The notes under the pieces are model-generated. The model had not been told where the DNA came from and ran no database searches. It saw only the letters and a program-made list of their open reading frames with translations. Positions 1 through 8,741 of a DNA stretch of 64,000 nt are shown one piece after another. Origin of the DNA: Sphingomonas bacterium. Its GTDB lineage: Bacteria > Pseudomonadota > Alphaproteobacteria > Sphingomonadales > Sphingomonadaceae. Position numbers and translations under genes: made by a program. The DNA lies in assembly GCA_030149245.1 (NCBI GenBank), contig JASBRX010000056.1, positions 1 through 64,000 on the forward strand, written 5' to 3'. Each line of letters opens with the position of its first letter. Within the stretch, counting starts at the first letter, position 1.

Positions 1-62
1 TGACCGCGATCCAGCGCGGCGAAGCCCCCGACCCGCATGGCTGGGTGCATCGCTTCGGTTAA
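1..62 (+). CDS. C-terminal tail of an unidentified protein (start outside window)
   Basis: An open frame enters from the left edge (first full codon at 3) and ends at TAA 60-62. The last 19 residues include DPHGWVHRFG. No family can be named from so short a tail. It lies 54 bases upstream of the tRNA on the same strand. That it is coding is inferred only from the open frame and the sphingomonad-like codon use. Confidence 0.45.
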   Translation, partial: TAIQRGEAPDPHGWVHRFG

Positions 63-116
63 ATCCTCTTTTCACACGCGACGCGGCGCTTTAAGGGCGT
101 CGCTTCCGCACGATGT

Positions 117-191
117 TGGGGCGTAGCCAAGCGGTAAGGCAGCGGTTTTTGGTACCGCCATGCGCTGGTTCGAATCCAGCCGCCCCAGCCA
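117..191 (+). tRNA. tRNA-Gln (anticodon TTG)
   Basis: The sequence folds as a full cloverleaf. The 7-bp acceptor stem is TGGGGCG at 117-123 with CGCCCCA at 181-187. The discriminator is G188 and CCA is encoded at 189-191. The anticodon stem is GCGGT/ACCGC (142-146/154-158), with loop TTTTGGT and anticodon TTG at 149-151. The T arm carries GGTTCGAATCC. The anticodon reads the glutamine codons CAA and, by wobble, CAG. No neighbouring tRNA or rRNA is visible. Confidence 0.96.
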
Positions 192-314
192 TCGCAACTT
201 CTTGATTTCAGGGCGAACAGCGTTGAAGCGTTCCGATGGTCGTGGCGGCTCGGGTCAGTTGCCTGATCCCCGAGGCCGCCACCTCACGGCGCATCCATCA
301 CGCCGTTCCTGACC

Positions 315-2810
315 CTAGAAGCGAGCGCCCAGGCGCAACCCGATCGTCCGCGGTGTGATCGGAACGATATAGGGACGCTGATCGCAGGCGCCGCATTGCT
401 GGAAGCGGGTGATCTGACCGCGTTCGTCCCAGATATTCTGCGCGAACAGTTCGAAGGTATAATCCGACAGCTCGTAGCCGATCGCCAGATTGCCCGTGGC
501 ATAGGGTGCAAGACGCCCGAGCGCCGCCGCCTTGGCGACGCGGATGTCCGACGACGCCGAACTCTGGTAGGCGATCAGCCCCTGAACATAGCCGCGTCCC
601 GATCCCATCGGCACCGCATAGCGCGCCGTGCCGGCGAGCTTGACCCGCGGCGTGACCGGCAGTCGCGTTCCCTTTGGTGCCAGCACATCGGTGCCGGTGC
701 CGCTACAGATCTGGGTAGCGCATAGATCCTGCCGCGTCTTGGCATCGGTGAAAGAGCCCGACACCGTCAGGTTGAGCCCGCCAAAGGTGGCGTTGGCATC
801 CATCTCCACGCCATAGATGCGCGCATCCGGCCCGTTCTGGATGATCGTGAAGCTGTTCGGGCCGAGGAACGAGAACTGGAACGCCTTCCACTCCTGCATA
901 TAGACCGCGCCGTTGAAGCGCAGGCCAGCGATCGGCGTCGTCTTCCAGCCGAGTTCGTAATTATAGAGTTTGTCGGCGTCATAGGGTGCCACATCGCCGC
1001 GCCGGTTGATGCCGCCGGGGCGGAATCCGCTGGAGGCGGAGGCGTAGAACAACAGCGCGTCCGACGGCTTCCACGTCATGTTGAAGCGGTAGGTGACGCC
1101 TTCGCCCTCGGTCTTCTTGGGAAGCAGGCGACCGCTCGCGTAGGTGGCGAGATTGGTACATGGGCTGCCCGCGACCGCCGCCGGGAGCAGCGTGGTGGTC
1201 GGGCTGCCTGCCAGATAGGCGTCGCGTAGCGTTTGCCCATTGGCGAGATAGCAGCCGGCCACGCCGGTGCGTGAGCTTCCCGCGGCGTTGAACGGTGAGG
1301 CGGTGAACGGACGCCCATCGCCCGGATCGACCCCGGGATTGCGGCCAAAGCCGAAGAAGCCGATCAGCGAGTTGTCGTAGATGTATCCGCGCGCGCCCGC
1401 CGTGAAGGTCAGCGTCGGCGTCAGGTCGAAGCTTGCCTCACCGAACATCGCATAGTCCTTGTCGACGCGATGCTGCTGGGTCAGCCACAGCGTGCCCGGC
1501 GACCCGTTGACCGAAACCGCGCTGCCCAACCCTGGGATCTGATAGTCCTGGTGGATCAGGTTGGACTGGCGCTGATAGAACAGGCCCGCGACGATGCGGA
1601 ACCGATCCGTGGCGGGGGAGGCGACGCGCAGTTCCTGGCTGGTTTTCTTGAAGTGGTCGCTGCCGATCACGACCTGACGCGGGTCGATCGTGTTACCGGC
1701 ATTGTCGAGGTAATAGAAATAGCCGGCGAGCCCGCCGACCGAGGCGTAGAGATTGTCGTACGCCTCCGAATAATCGGTGTAATCGCTCGATGAGGCGGTC
1801 TTGCGGTCGAGATAGGCCCCGGCATAGGTCACGTCCCAGTTGCCGATCTTGCCCTCAATCGTCAGCGCACCCTGAATAAAACGGTCGCGGCGATATTCGG
1901 GGTAGAAATGCTGCACCTGAAGGTCGCCGACGCGCGGGTCATAGGCATAGGTGCCGTTGCCGCGCATCTCCTGATACAGGACGGTCGGCGTGACCGTCCA
2001 ATCCTCATCGAGATCGACCTTCAGCGCGGCGCGCCCGCCCCAGGTGTCGGTTTCGTTGTAATTGTCCTCGACAAACGCGCTGTTGTTGACGGTGATGCCG
2101 CCGGGCGTGGGCAGGAAGCTGCGCGTACCCGGCACATTGTCGATATAGCCCGCGTCGCGCTGATAGAAGCCGACGACGCGCAGCGCCATGTTTTCGGCGA
2201 GCGGCATATTGACCATGCCCTCGACCTTGCCGCCCTGACCCCCATGCGCGACGGTGTTCACCTCGGCATCGATCCGGGCATCGAACCCGGCGGCGTCGGG
2301 CTTATTGGTGATGATGCGGATCGTGCCCGCCTGGCTCGATGCGCCATAAAGCGTGCCTTGCGGCCCGGCGAGACTTTCGATGCGCGCAATGTCGTAGATA
2401 TGGACATCCAGCGTGCCGCCGATCGTCGTCACCGGCTGTTCGTCGAGATAGCTGCCGACCGATGGGAGCGACCCCGAATGGTTGCCGTCGCCACCCGATG
2501 CGACGCCGCGCATATAGACGGTGGTGACGCCCGGCTGCGACGTCTGGAACGCGACCGAGGGCAGCAACTGAGTATATTCGTTGAAGTTCGAGATGTTCAG
2601 CTGATCGAGCTTGCGCGTACCGATCGCCTGGATGCTGATCGGAACCGACTGGATATTCTCGTCGCGTTTCTGGGCGGTGACGACAATCTCGTCCTGATCG
2701 GGGGGCAGGTCTGGGGCAGTGCCGTCCTGCGCCCGAGCGGCAGCAGGCAGGATCAGCGCCGTCGATGCAAGAAGCCCTGACAGCACGGCGCGACGCATTG
2801 AAATAACCAT
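315..2810 (-). CDS. TonB-dependent receptor
   Basis: Outer-membrane receptor of about 831 residues for energised uptake of an unknown substrate. The start at 2810 (MVISMRRAVLSG) is chosen because a GGGGGCT ribosome site precedes it and a signal peptide ending near AARAQ follows. An in-frame ATG 60 bases further upstream would add an implausible leader. After the signal come a TonB-box-like DEIVVTAQKRDENIQSVP, a plug domain (about residues 50-160) and a long beta-barrel ending in aromatic LRLGARF. The next gene on the same strand, 114 bases upstream, is a TPR-sulfotransferase, a pairing common in sphingomonads and caulobacters. The fold assignment is firm; the substrate is not visible. Confidence 0.93.
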   Translation of the reverse strand: MVISMRRAVLSGLLASTALILPAAARAQDGTAPDLPPDQDEIVVTAQKRDENIQSVPISIQAIGTRKLDQLNISNFNEYTQLLPSVAFQTSQPGVTTVYMRGVASGGDGNHSGSLPSVGSYLDEQPVTTIGGTLDVHIYDIARIESLAGPQGTLYGASSQAGTIRIITNKPDAAGFDARIDAEVNTVAHGGQGGKVEGMVNMPLAENMALRVVGFYQRDAGYIDNVPGTRSFLPTPGGITVNNSAFVEDNYNETDTWGGRAALKVDLDEDWTVTPTVLYQEMRGNGTYAYDPRVGDLQVQHFYPEYRRDRFIQGALTIEGKIGNWDVTYAGAYLDRKTASSSDYTDYSEAYDNLYASVGGLAGYFYYLDNAGNTIDPRQVVIGSDHFKKTSQELRVASPATDRFRIVAGLFYQRQSNLIHQDYQIPGLGSAVSVNGSPGTLWLTQQHRVDKDYAMFGEASFDLTPTLTFTAGARGYIYDNSLIGFFGFGRNPGVDPGDGRPFTASPFNAAGSSRTGVAGCYLANGQTLRDAYLAGSPTTTLLPAAVAGSPCTNLATYASGRLLPKKTEGEGVTYRFNMTWKPSDALLFYASASSGFRPGGINRRGDVAPYDADKLYNYELGWKTTPIAGLRFNGAVYMQEWKAFQFSFLGPNSFTIIQNGPDARIYGVEMDANATFGGLNLTVSGSFTDAKTRQDLCATQICSGTGTDVLAPKGTRLPVTPRVKLAGTARYAVPMGSGRGYVQGLIAYQSSASSDIRVAKAAALGRLAPYATGNLAIGYELSDYTFELFAQNIWDERGQITRFQQCGACDQRPYIVPITPRTIGLRLGARF

Positions 2811-2924
2811 TGCAGCCCCCTGATTATCACTTTGTCGCGTCAGACTGTGGTGCGGCGCAACAAAGGTCAATCGCTCGGATGCGGCGTGTGGAAAATCTTC
2901 GATGACAGTGACGTTTCTGCAACG

Positions 2925-4505
2925 TTACGAATTTGTGGGAGCGTCCGGGTAGCCGTCGATGAGATCGCCGAGCGCTGCGGTTAGCGGCGCGAGATGCCGG
3001 GCGAAGGGCCGCCATGCGCGGTCGCCACCGGTGAAGATCGGCTGGCGCACTTGTTCGGAGCTGGCGGTGCGCACCGCGCGTTCGGTCTCATGAAAGGCGA
3101 GGCAGGCAGGCTCGAACCCGACGCCGCAGGCATCGAGCAACCGGCGCACTTCCGCTTCGGTATCGCCGACCAGCGCTTCATGGATCACGCGGTGCACGCG
3201 GCCGGGCTGAACGCGGTCGAGATGCGCCATCAGCCGCACATAGTCGCGATAATAGCGGCCCATATCGTCGAGCGCGTAGCTGAACGCCTGACCCCGTGCG
3301 AAATGTTGCTTGAAGTTGGAGAAGCAACAGGCGCGCGGTTCGCGGCGCGCATCGATGATCACGGCATTGGGCAGGATCAGGCGGATCAGCACGACATGCG
3401 CCCAGTTGTTGGGCAGCTTGTCGATAAAGCGCGGCCGGTCGGTGCGGCGCTGGACGGCGGTGCGCCGGAGATACTCCGCACCCAGTTCGCCTGCGCGTTC
3501 GGCAGTCAGCGCTGCGAGACCGTGCGGATAGTCGGGAATGCGCCGTGCCAGTGCGGGCAGGTCGGGCAATTCGGTCGTGCCCTCGATTGCGCTGTGGCTG
3601 GCCAGGATCTGTTCGATCAGGGTCGACCCCGCGCGCGGCATGCCCAGGACGAAGATCGGATCGTGCGCATCGGACCCCCAGCCTGCGCGCTCCGCAAAAA
3701 AGTCCGGGGTGGCGAGCGCGATGCAGTCCTCGACGAACCGCTCGGTCTCGTCGGCGTCATAGACCAGCTGCGTCCGGCGCAGCGCATTGCCCGCCGCATA
3801 ATGGCCGAAGGCGCGATCCGCCTCGCCGCGATCCTCGCATGCCTTGCCCAGTGCGAAGTCGAGGTGAAACCGGTCTTCATCGCCCAGGTCAGGGGCGGCG
3901 CGGGCGGCCTCCATAGCCGCGATGTCGGCGTCGTCGAACCGCACCGTTTTCAGGTTCGCGAGGCTCCACCATGCCTCTCCCAATTCCGGCCGCAGCGCGA
4001 TTGCGCGGCGATAGGCGGCGATGCCATCCGCCTGCCGCCCGACCGTCTTGAGCATATGGCCATAGCTCATCCATAATTTGGGCTGTTCCGGCGCTTCGGC
4101 CAGAACCCGCTCGTACAGCGTGATCGCTTCCTCGAAGGCGCCGAGGCGTCCAAGCGCGGCAGCCTTCAGATTGGCATGGCCGGGATGATCGGGCTCGGCA
4201 TCCATCAGCGCGTCGAGTTCTGCCAGCGCCTCGTCCGCGCGGTTCTGGCGATACAGCACCAAGGCAAGATTGGCGCGCGCGGCGGTGAAGCCTGGCGCCA
4301 GCTCGACCGCGCGGCGCAGCAGGTTCTCGGCATCCTTCAGTCGCCCGATCCGACCGGCCAATTCGGCGAGCATGCGGATCGCGCGCGCATCGAACGGGTC
4401 ACGCTTGAGATAGGCTTTTAGCCCGCGCTCCGCCTCCGACAGGCGGTTGTCGTGCAGCGCCAGCGCCGCGTCCATGAGTTCGGGTGAAAAGCGCATCGCG
4501 GTCAT
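2925..4505 (-). CDS. TPR-repeat sulfotransferase family protein
   Basis: A protein of about 526 residues. The N-terminal half (about 1-250) is a run of tetratricopeptide repeats with alternating Ala/Leu-rich helices. The C-terminal half is a sulfotransferase domain with the PAPS 5'-phosphosulfate loop VLGMPRAGSTLIEQ near residue 293. The start at 4505 (MTAMRFSPEL) fits where TPR homology begins; a second ATG lies at 4496, and longer frames run into the divergent permease gene. The family would move sulfate from PAPS to an unknown acceptor. Proteins of this type often sit next to TonB receptors, as here, but their role is unsettled. The divergent spacing of 91 bases to the permease must hold both promoters. 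Confidence 0.88.
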   Translation of the reverse strand: MTAMRFSPELMDAALALHDNRLSEAERGLKAYLKRDPFDARAIRMLAELAGRIGRLKDAENLLRRAVELAPGFTAARANLALVLYRQNRADEALAELDALMDAEPDHPGHANLKAAALGRLGAFEEAITLYERVLAEAPEQPKLWMSYGHMLKTVGRQADGIAAYRRAIALRPELGEAWWSLANLKTVRFDDADIAAMEAARAAPDLGDEDRFHLDFALGKACEDRGEADRAFGHYAAGNALRRTQLVYDADETERFVEDCIALATPDFFAERAGWGSDAHDPIFVLGMPRAGSTLIEQILASHSAIEGTTELPDLPALARRIPDYPHGLAALTAERAGELGAEYLRRTAVQRRTDRPRFIDKLPNNWAHVVLIRLILPNAVIIDARREPRACCFSNFKQHFARGQAFSYALDDMGRYYRDYVRLMAHLDRVQPGRVHRVIHEALVGDTEAEVRRLLDACGVGFEPACLAFHETERAVRTASSEQVRQPIFTGGDRAWRPFARHLAPLTAALGDLIDGYPDAPTNS

Positions 4506-4596
4506 CGCATATGAAGACCATGCGGCGGTGCAGCGATCAAGCACCGTCCGCATTTTTCGTGCTGGACGAACGCTGCCGTGCTCGCGACAAAGCAGC

Positions 4597-5889
4597 ATGG
4601 CCGATGCGATCCCGCCCACGCCACGTCGCGCACTCGGCTTCTGGCCGGCGCTGGCGCTGGTGGTTGGGAACATGATCGGATCGGGCATCTACCTGTTGCC
4701 CGCCACACTCGCGCCGCTGGGGAGCAACGCGCTGATCGGCTGGGGCGCGACGATCGCGGGGGCGATGACGCTGGCGTTCGTGTTCGCCCGGCTTGCGGCG
4801 AAGCTGCCCTGCGCTGGCGGCCCCTATGCCTTTGCCGATGCGGCGTTCGGCCCGGTCGTCGGATTTGCCGTCGCCTGGAGCTACTGGATCCTGATCTGGG
4901 CGGGCAATGGGGCGCTGGCGATTGCGGTCGTGAGCGCGCTCAGCGTGCCGTTTCCGGGGATAGCGAGCGGGCTGCCGGCATTCGCCACCGCGCTGCTGCT
5001 GATCTGGGCGCTGGTTGCGGTCAACATGCGCGGCGTGGTGCTCGCAGGGCGCATCCAGCTGGTGACGACGCTGGTGAAGCTCGTTCCGCTGGTCATGGTG
5101 ATCCTGCTCGCGCTGTGGCTGCTGCTCGCCAATGGCGGGTCGGCAATCGTAGACAACCCGCCGGTGCCGATTAGCGCAGGTGCGATCTCTGCCGCGGTGG
5201 CGCTGACATTCTGGGGGTTTCTCGGTGTTGAATCGGCCACCGTTCCTGCTGATCGCGTCAAGGACGCGGCGCGGATCGTGCCGCGCGTCACATTGATCGG
5301 CACTGCGCTCACCGGGCTGGTCTATCTGCTCGTGGCCGGTGCCATTGGCCTGATGATGCCAGTCACACTCACCGCCGCGTCGCCAGCGCCGCTCGCCGCC
5401 TTCCTCGGCCGCGCCTGGGGCAATGGCGCGCTTGAGATCGCCGCCATCTTTGCCGCGATCAGTGCACTGGGCGCGCTCAACGGCTTCATCCTGTTGCAGG
5501 GCGAGGTGCCCCGCGCGATGGCGCGCGGCGGCGTCTTCCCCGGGTGGTTCGGCAAGGACGGCAGCCGTGGCACGCCGACCCGCGCGCATCTGGTTTCGGG
5601 CGGGCTGGTCACGATCGTGATGGCGCTCAACTATACCGGAAGCACCGGCACGCTGTTCGCCGACATCGCGACGATCAGCCTGGCCGCAGGCATGCTCGCC
5701 TATTTCGTCAGCGCGCTGGCCGCGCTGAAGCTACTTGCAGGCGACCGCACGGCAAAGCTCGCGGCGATCGTCTCGGCGGCGTTTGTGCTGTGGATGATCT
5801 ACGGCCTTGGACTGCGCGCAAACCTCTGGGGCCTTGGCCTGCTCGCGCTTGGGTTGCCCGTGTTCCTGTGGGTGCGACGGAGCCGCTAA
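4597..5889 (+). CDS. APC-superfamily amino acid permease
   Basis: About 430 residues with roughly 12 hydrophobic segments. The family signature GNMIGSGIYLLPATLAP lies in the first membrane helix (about residues 20-36). It would move an amino acid or amine across the inner membrane by antiport or proton symport. Its length and the helix-1 motif resemble YjeH/AdiC-type members, but the substrate cannot be read. The start at 4597 (MADAIPPTPRR) gives a normal short cytoplasmic N-terminus. Its TAA stop overlaps the stop of the convergent oxidoreductase gene. Confidence 0.88.
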   Translation: MADAIPPTPRRALGFWPALALVVGNMIGSGIYLLPATLAPLGSNALIGWGATIAGAMTLAFVFARLAAKLPCAGGPYAFADAAFGPVVGFAVAWSYWILIWAGNGALAIAVVSALSVPFPGIASGLPAFATALLLIWALVAVNMRGVVLAGRIQLVTTLVKLVPLVMVILLALWLLLANGGSAIVDNPPVPISAGAISAAVALTFWGFLGVESATVPADRVKDAARIVPRVTLIGTALTGLVYLLVAGAIGLMMPVTLTAASPAPLAAFLGRAWGNGALEIAAIFAAISALGALNGFILLQGEVPRAMARGGVFPGWFGKDGSRGTPTRAHLVSGGLVTIVMALNYTGSTGTLFADIATISLAAGMLAYFVSALAALKLLAGDRTAKLAAIVSAAFVLWMIYGLGLRANLWGLGLLALGLPVFLWVRRSR

Positions 5890-7493
5890 ACCGGCAGCAA
5901 CCGCCGCACCAACGAACGATCCCGCAGGATCTCGTGCGCCGCATTGTGTCCGGGCGCGCCGGTGACGCCGCCGCCTGGATGCGTGCCCGCGCCGCACATA
6001 TAGAGCCCCTTGATCGGCCCGCGATAATCGCCATGCCCCAGCATCGGCCGCGACGCCCAGAGCTGGTCGAGCGACATGTGCCCGTGCATGATGTCGCCGC
6101 CGATCAGCCCGAACTTGCGCTCAAGATCGGCGGGCGAGTGGATCTGGACGCCCAGGATCGACTTGCGGAAATTGGGCGCGTGCTTCGTCACCGTATCGAT
6201 GATGACGTCGGCCGCCGCATCGCGCGCATCGTCCCAGCTGCGCCCGCCGGGCAGCACCGGCGCGAATTGCTGGCAGAAGAGCGAGGCGATGTGCATCCCC
6301 GGTGGGGCCAGGCTGTCATCGACGCTGGTCGGCAGCTTCATCTCGACGATCGGTTCGTCGGACCAGCCCTTAGCCTTCGCGTCGGTGAACGCCTTGTCCA
6401 TATAGTCGAGCGTCGGCGAGATGATGATGCCCGCCGTGTGATGCTCGGCCTTGTCCTTGCCCGGCAGCACGGTGAAATCGGGCAGCTCGCTGAGCGCGAC
6501 ATTCATCCGGAACGTGCCCGATCCGGTCTTGTACCCATCCATCCGCCGCGCGAATTGCCCGGGCAGGTCGCTGCGATCGACGAGCTGGCGGTAGAGCAGG
6601 GCGGGACCCGCGTTCGATGCGACGATGGGCGCTGCAATCTCTTCGCCGCTTTCCAGCCGCACCCCCGCGACCTTGCCGCCATCGACCAGCAGCTTCGCCA
6701 CCGGCGTCTCGACGCTGATCTCGGCGCCGGCCTCTTCGGCGGCTTCGGCCATGTAGCGCGTGATCGCGCCCATCCCGCCGACGCTGTGGCCCCACATGCC
6801 CTTCTTGCCGTTGATCTCGCCGAACACGTGGTGGAGCAGGACATAGGCCGATCCGGGGGTGTCGGGGCTGGCATAATTGCCGACCACCGCGTCGAAGCCG
6901 AAGGCGGCCTGGATATACGGGTTCTCGTACCAGCGGGTCAGAAAATCGCGCGCGGACTTGACGAACAGGTCCATCACGTCGCGCTGCGCCTCGACATCCA
7001 TCCCTGCGAGACGCTTGCCCTGCGCGGCGGCGGCAAGCAGCGCGCGCAGCCCGCCCCCGGCATTTGGCGGGGTCTTGAGCGACAGGTCGCGCAGCACTTC
7101 GGCAACCCGCTCCAGTGCTTCCTCATAACGCGGAAAGATCTCGGCATCCTTCTGCGAAAAGCGCGCGAATTCGGCCTGGGTCCGCGCGGTGCCGCCGCCC
7201 AGTTTCAGATAGCCGCCTTCATGCGGGAAGAAATTGCTAATCGTCCGCTCGACGATCCGCCAGCCGCGTTCGTGCAGGCGCATGTCCTTGATCACCTTGG
7301 GCCGCAACAGGCTGACGGTGTAGCTCGCGGTCGAGTTGCGGAAGCCGGGGTGGAACTCCTCGGTCACCGCCGCGCCACCGACGATGTGGCGCCGCTCCAG
7401 CACGCGCACCTTGAGCCCCGCGCGGGCGAGGTAGAAGGCGCAGACCAGCCCGTTATGCCCGCCGCCGATGACGATCGCGTCGTACTTTTTCAT
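5886..7493 (-). CDS. FAD-dependent oxidoreductase, CrtI/PYROXD2-like
   Basis: 535 residues. The N-terminus carries the FAD dinucleotide fold IVIGGGHNGLVCAFYLARAG (residues 7-26). A CrtI-type C-terminal FAD segment, near MCGAGTHPGGGVTGAPGHNA, closes the protein. The family includes phytoene desaturases and PYROXD2-like amine or alcohol oxidases. No carotenoid genes are nearby, so a catabolic oxidase or dehydrogenase is more likely. Its start lies 16 bases after the Rieske oxygenase stop on the same strand, so the two are probably one transcript. The stop codon overlaps that of the convergent permease by three bases. The substrate is unknown. Confidence 0.88.
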   Translation of the reverse strand: MKKYDAIVIGGGHNGLVCAFYLARAGLKVRVLERRHIVGGAAVTEEFHPGFRNSTASYTVSLLRPKVIKDMRLHERGWRIVERTISNFFPHEGGYLKLGGGTARTQAEFARFSQKDAEIFPRYEEALERVAEVLRDLSLKTPPNAGGGLRALLAAAAQGKRLAGMDVEAQRDVMDLFVKSARDFLTRWYENPYIQAAFGFDAVVGNYASPDTPGSAYVLLHHVFGEINGKKGMWGHSVGGMGAITRYMAEAAEEAGAEISVETPVAKLLVDGGKVAGVRLESGEEIAAPIVASNAGPALLYRQLVDRSDLPGQFARRMDGYKTGSGTFRMNVALSELPDFTVLPGKDKAEHHTAGIIISPTLDYMDKAFTDAKAKGWSDEPIVEMKLPTSVDDSLAPPGMHIASLFCQQFAPVLPGGRSWDDARDAAADVIIDTVTKHAPNFRKSILGVQIHSPADLERKFGLIGGDIMHGHMSLDQLWASRPMLGHGDYRGPIKGLYMCGAGTHPGGGVTGAPGHNAAHEILRDRSLVRRLLPV

Positions 7494-7509
7494 GCTTCCC
7501 CCAAAAAGA

Positions 7510-8691
7510 TCAGACGCTGTGCGGACGGCGCGACCAGCCCGGCGCGGGCGCGCGGGGCAGCCGTGCTTCGGGGATGATCGCGCGGATCTTTGCGGCGAAG
7601 CTGCGCAGGCATACCTCGCTCGCGCCGATCGGCCCGGCTGTGTAGCTGCTCGACGCCATGCCCTGTTGCACGCGCTCGATCAGCCAGGTGTCCTCGGCAT
7701 TGACCACGCGGTTGATCCGCCAGTTCGCATAGCGGGTCAGCTTCATCTCCCGCCGATCATCGGGCAGCGCAAACGCCATCTCGCGCAGCACGCAACTGGT
7801 CGGCGAAACCGGCAGCCACTGCATGAAGTCGATCTGGTCGGCATAGATGTCGAACGCCATGTTCGGCCACAATTTATAGTAGAGCCACAGCCGCTGGTTC
7901 GCCTCGGGCAAATGATCGACGCGGGGGAGGTGGCGCTGGTAAAAGGCTTCCCACGGATTGTCCGAGACGCGGTCGACCAGTTGACCCGACATCTTGTCGA
8001 CCCACCCCGCCGCTTCAATTGCATAGGATTTGCCGAACAACCGCGTCAGCCCGTCATGCGCGACCGGGATGTGCAGATTGTCCGAATAATTGTCGCCGAC
8101 ATTCTTCCAGTTGACCGCACGGTCGCGGATGCGGACGTCGCTGATCCGGCGCATCTCCTCGAAGCGATACGGCGCGACCTCATGGTCATTGGGCGCCATC
8201 ATCTGTGCCGGCGTCGGTCCGCCATCATCCTCGAGCCGCACGAACACGAAGCCGCGCCAGGTGGCGAGGTCGACCGGGACCAAGCCGCTCGCGTCCATGT
8301 CCAGCGCCGGATAGTCGCTGCGCATCGGCACGCCCGATAGCCGCCCGTCCAGCTCATAGGCCCAGGCATGATAGGGACAGACCAGCTTCTTCGCGCAGCC
8401 CGCATCGCCCTCGACGATCCGCATCGCGCGATGGCGACAGACATTGTGAAAGGCGCGGATCGCCGCGTCGCGGCCCCGCACCACGACGACATGTTCGCCC
8501 AGATAGGAAAGCGTCCGCCAGTCGCCCGGCCCGGCAAGGTCGCTCTCATGGCAGACGATCTGCCAGGACGGGCGCAGGATGCGCGCGGTCTCGACCTCAA
8601 GAAATTCGGGATCGGTGTAGATCCATCCGGGCAGCGACCAGTCAGCGTCGGGATCATGGGCTGGGTTTGGACTGGAGGCAGAGGTGGCCAT
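7510..8691 (-). CDS. Rieske aromatic-ring-hydroxylating-type oxygenase, alpha subunit
   Basis: 393 residues. The Rieske [2Fe-2S] ligands are visible as CRH (C85, H87) and CPYH (C105, H108). The catalytic domain has the mononuclear iron motif D204-x2-H207-x4-H212 in NWKNVGDNYSDNLHIPVAHD. This is the layout of ring-hydroxylating oxygenases and of the related quaternary-amine demethylases (stachydrine, carnitine, glycine betaine type). No reductase, ferredoxin or beta subunit is adjacent. It is the first gene of a two-gene operon with the FAD oxidoreductase. It faces a TetR gene of BetI-like appearance across a 50-base gap holding a strong dyad. The enzyme class is clear; the substrate is open. 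Confidence 0.93.
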   Translation of the reverse strand: MATSASSPNPAHDPDADWSLPGWIYTDPEFLEVETARILRPSWQIVCHESDLAGPGDWRTLSYLGEHVVVVRGRDAAIRAFHNVCRHRAMRIVEGDAGCAKKLVCPYHAWAYELDGRLSGVPMRSDYPALDMDASGLVPVDLATWRGFVFVRLEDDGGPTPAQMMAPNDHEVAPYRFEEMRRISDVRIRDRAVNWKNVGDNYSDNLHIPVAHDGLTRLFGKSYAIEAAGWVDKMSGQLVDRVSDNPWEAFYQRHLPRVDHLPEANQRLWLYYKLWPNMAFDIYADQIDFMQWLPVSPTSCVLREMAFALPDDRREMKLTRYANWRINRVVNAEDTWLIERVQQGMASSSYTAGPIGASEVCLRSFAAKIRAIIPEARLPRAPAPGWSRRPHSV

Positions 8692-8710
8692 GATCGGCTC
8701 CGCGATTTGC

Positions 8711-8732
8711 TTGTTGTACGATCGTATAATAA
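8711..8732. promoter_or_regulatory. Probable TetR operator, 22-bp dyad
   Basis: A 10-bp perfect palindrome TACGATCGTA (8717-8726) is extended by TTGTTG on the left and TAATAA on the right. Only two of the eleven base pairs of the 22-bp dyad mismatch. It sits in the 50-base gap between the divergent Rieske oxygenase (starts 8691) and the TetR gene (starts 8742). This is where an autoregulating TetR repressor would bind to control both directions. The operator role is inferred from position and symmetry. Confidence 0.75.
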
Positions 8733-8741
8733 GATCGCCCG

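Noticed and set aside
5886..7493. Phytoene desaturase of a carotenoid cluster
   Set aside because: No crtB, crtE or other carotenoid genes are near; it follows a Rieske oxygenase instead.
5544..7577. Long plus-strand open frame opposite the FAD oxidoreductase
   Set aside because: Its translation is Arg/Asp/His-rich with no family motif. It is the GC-driven mirror of a well-supported gene.
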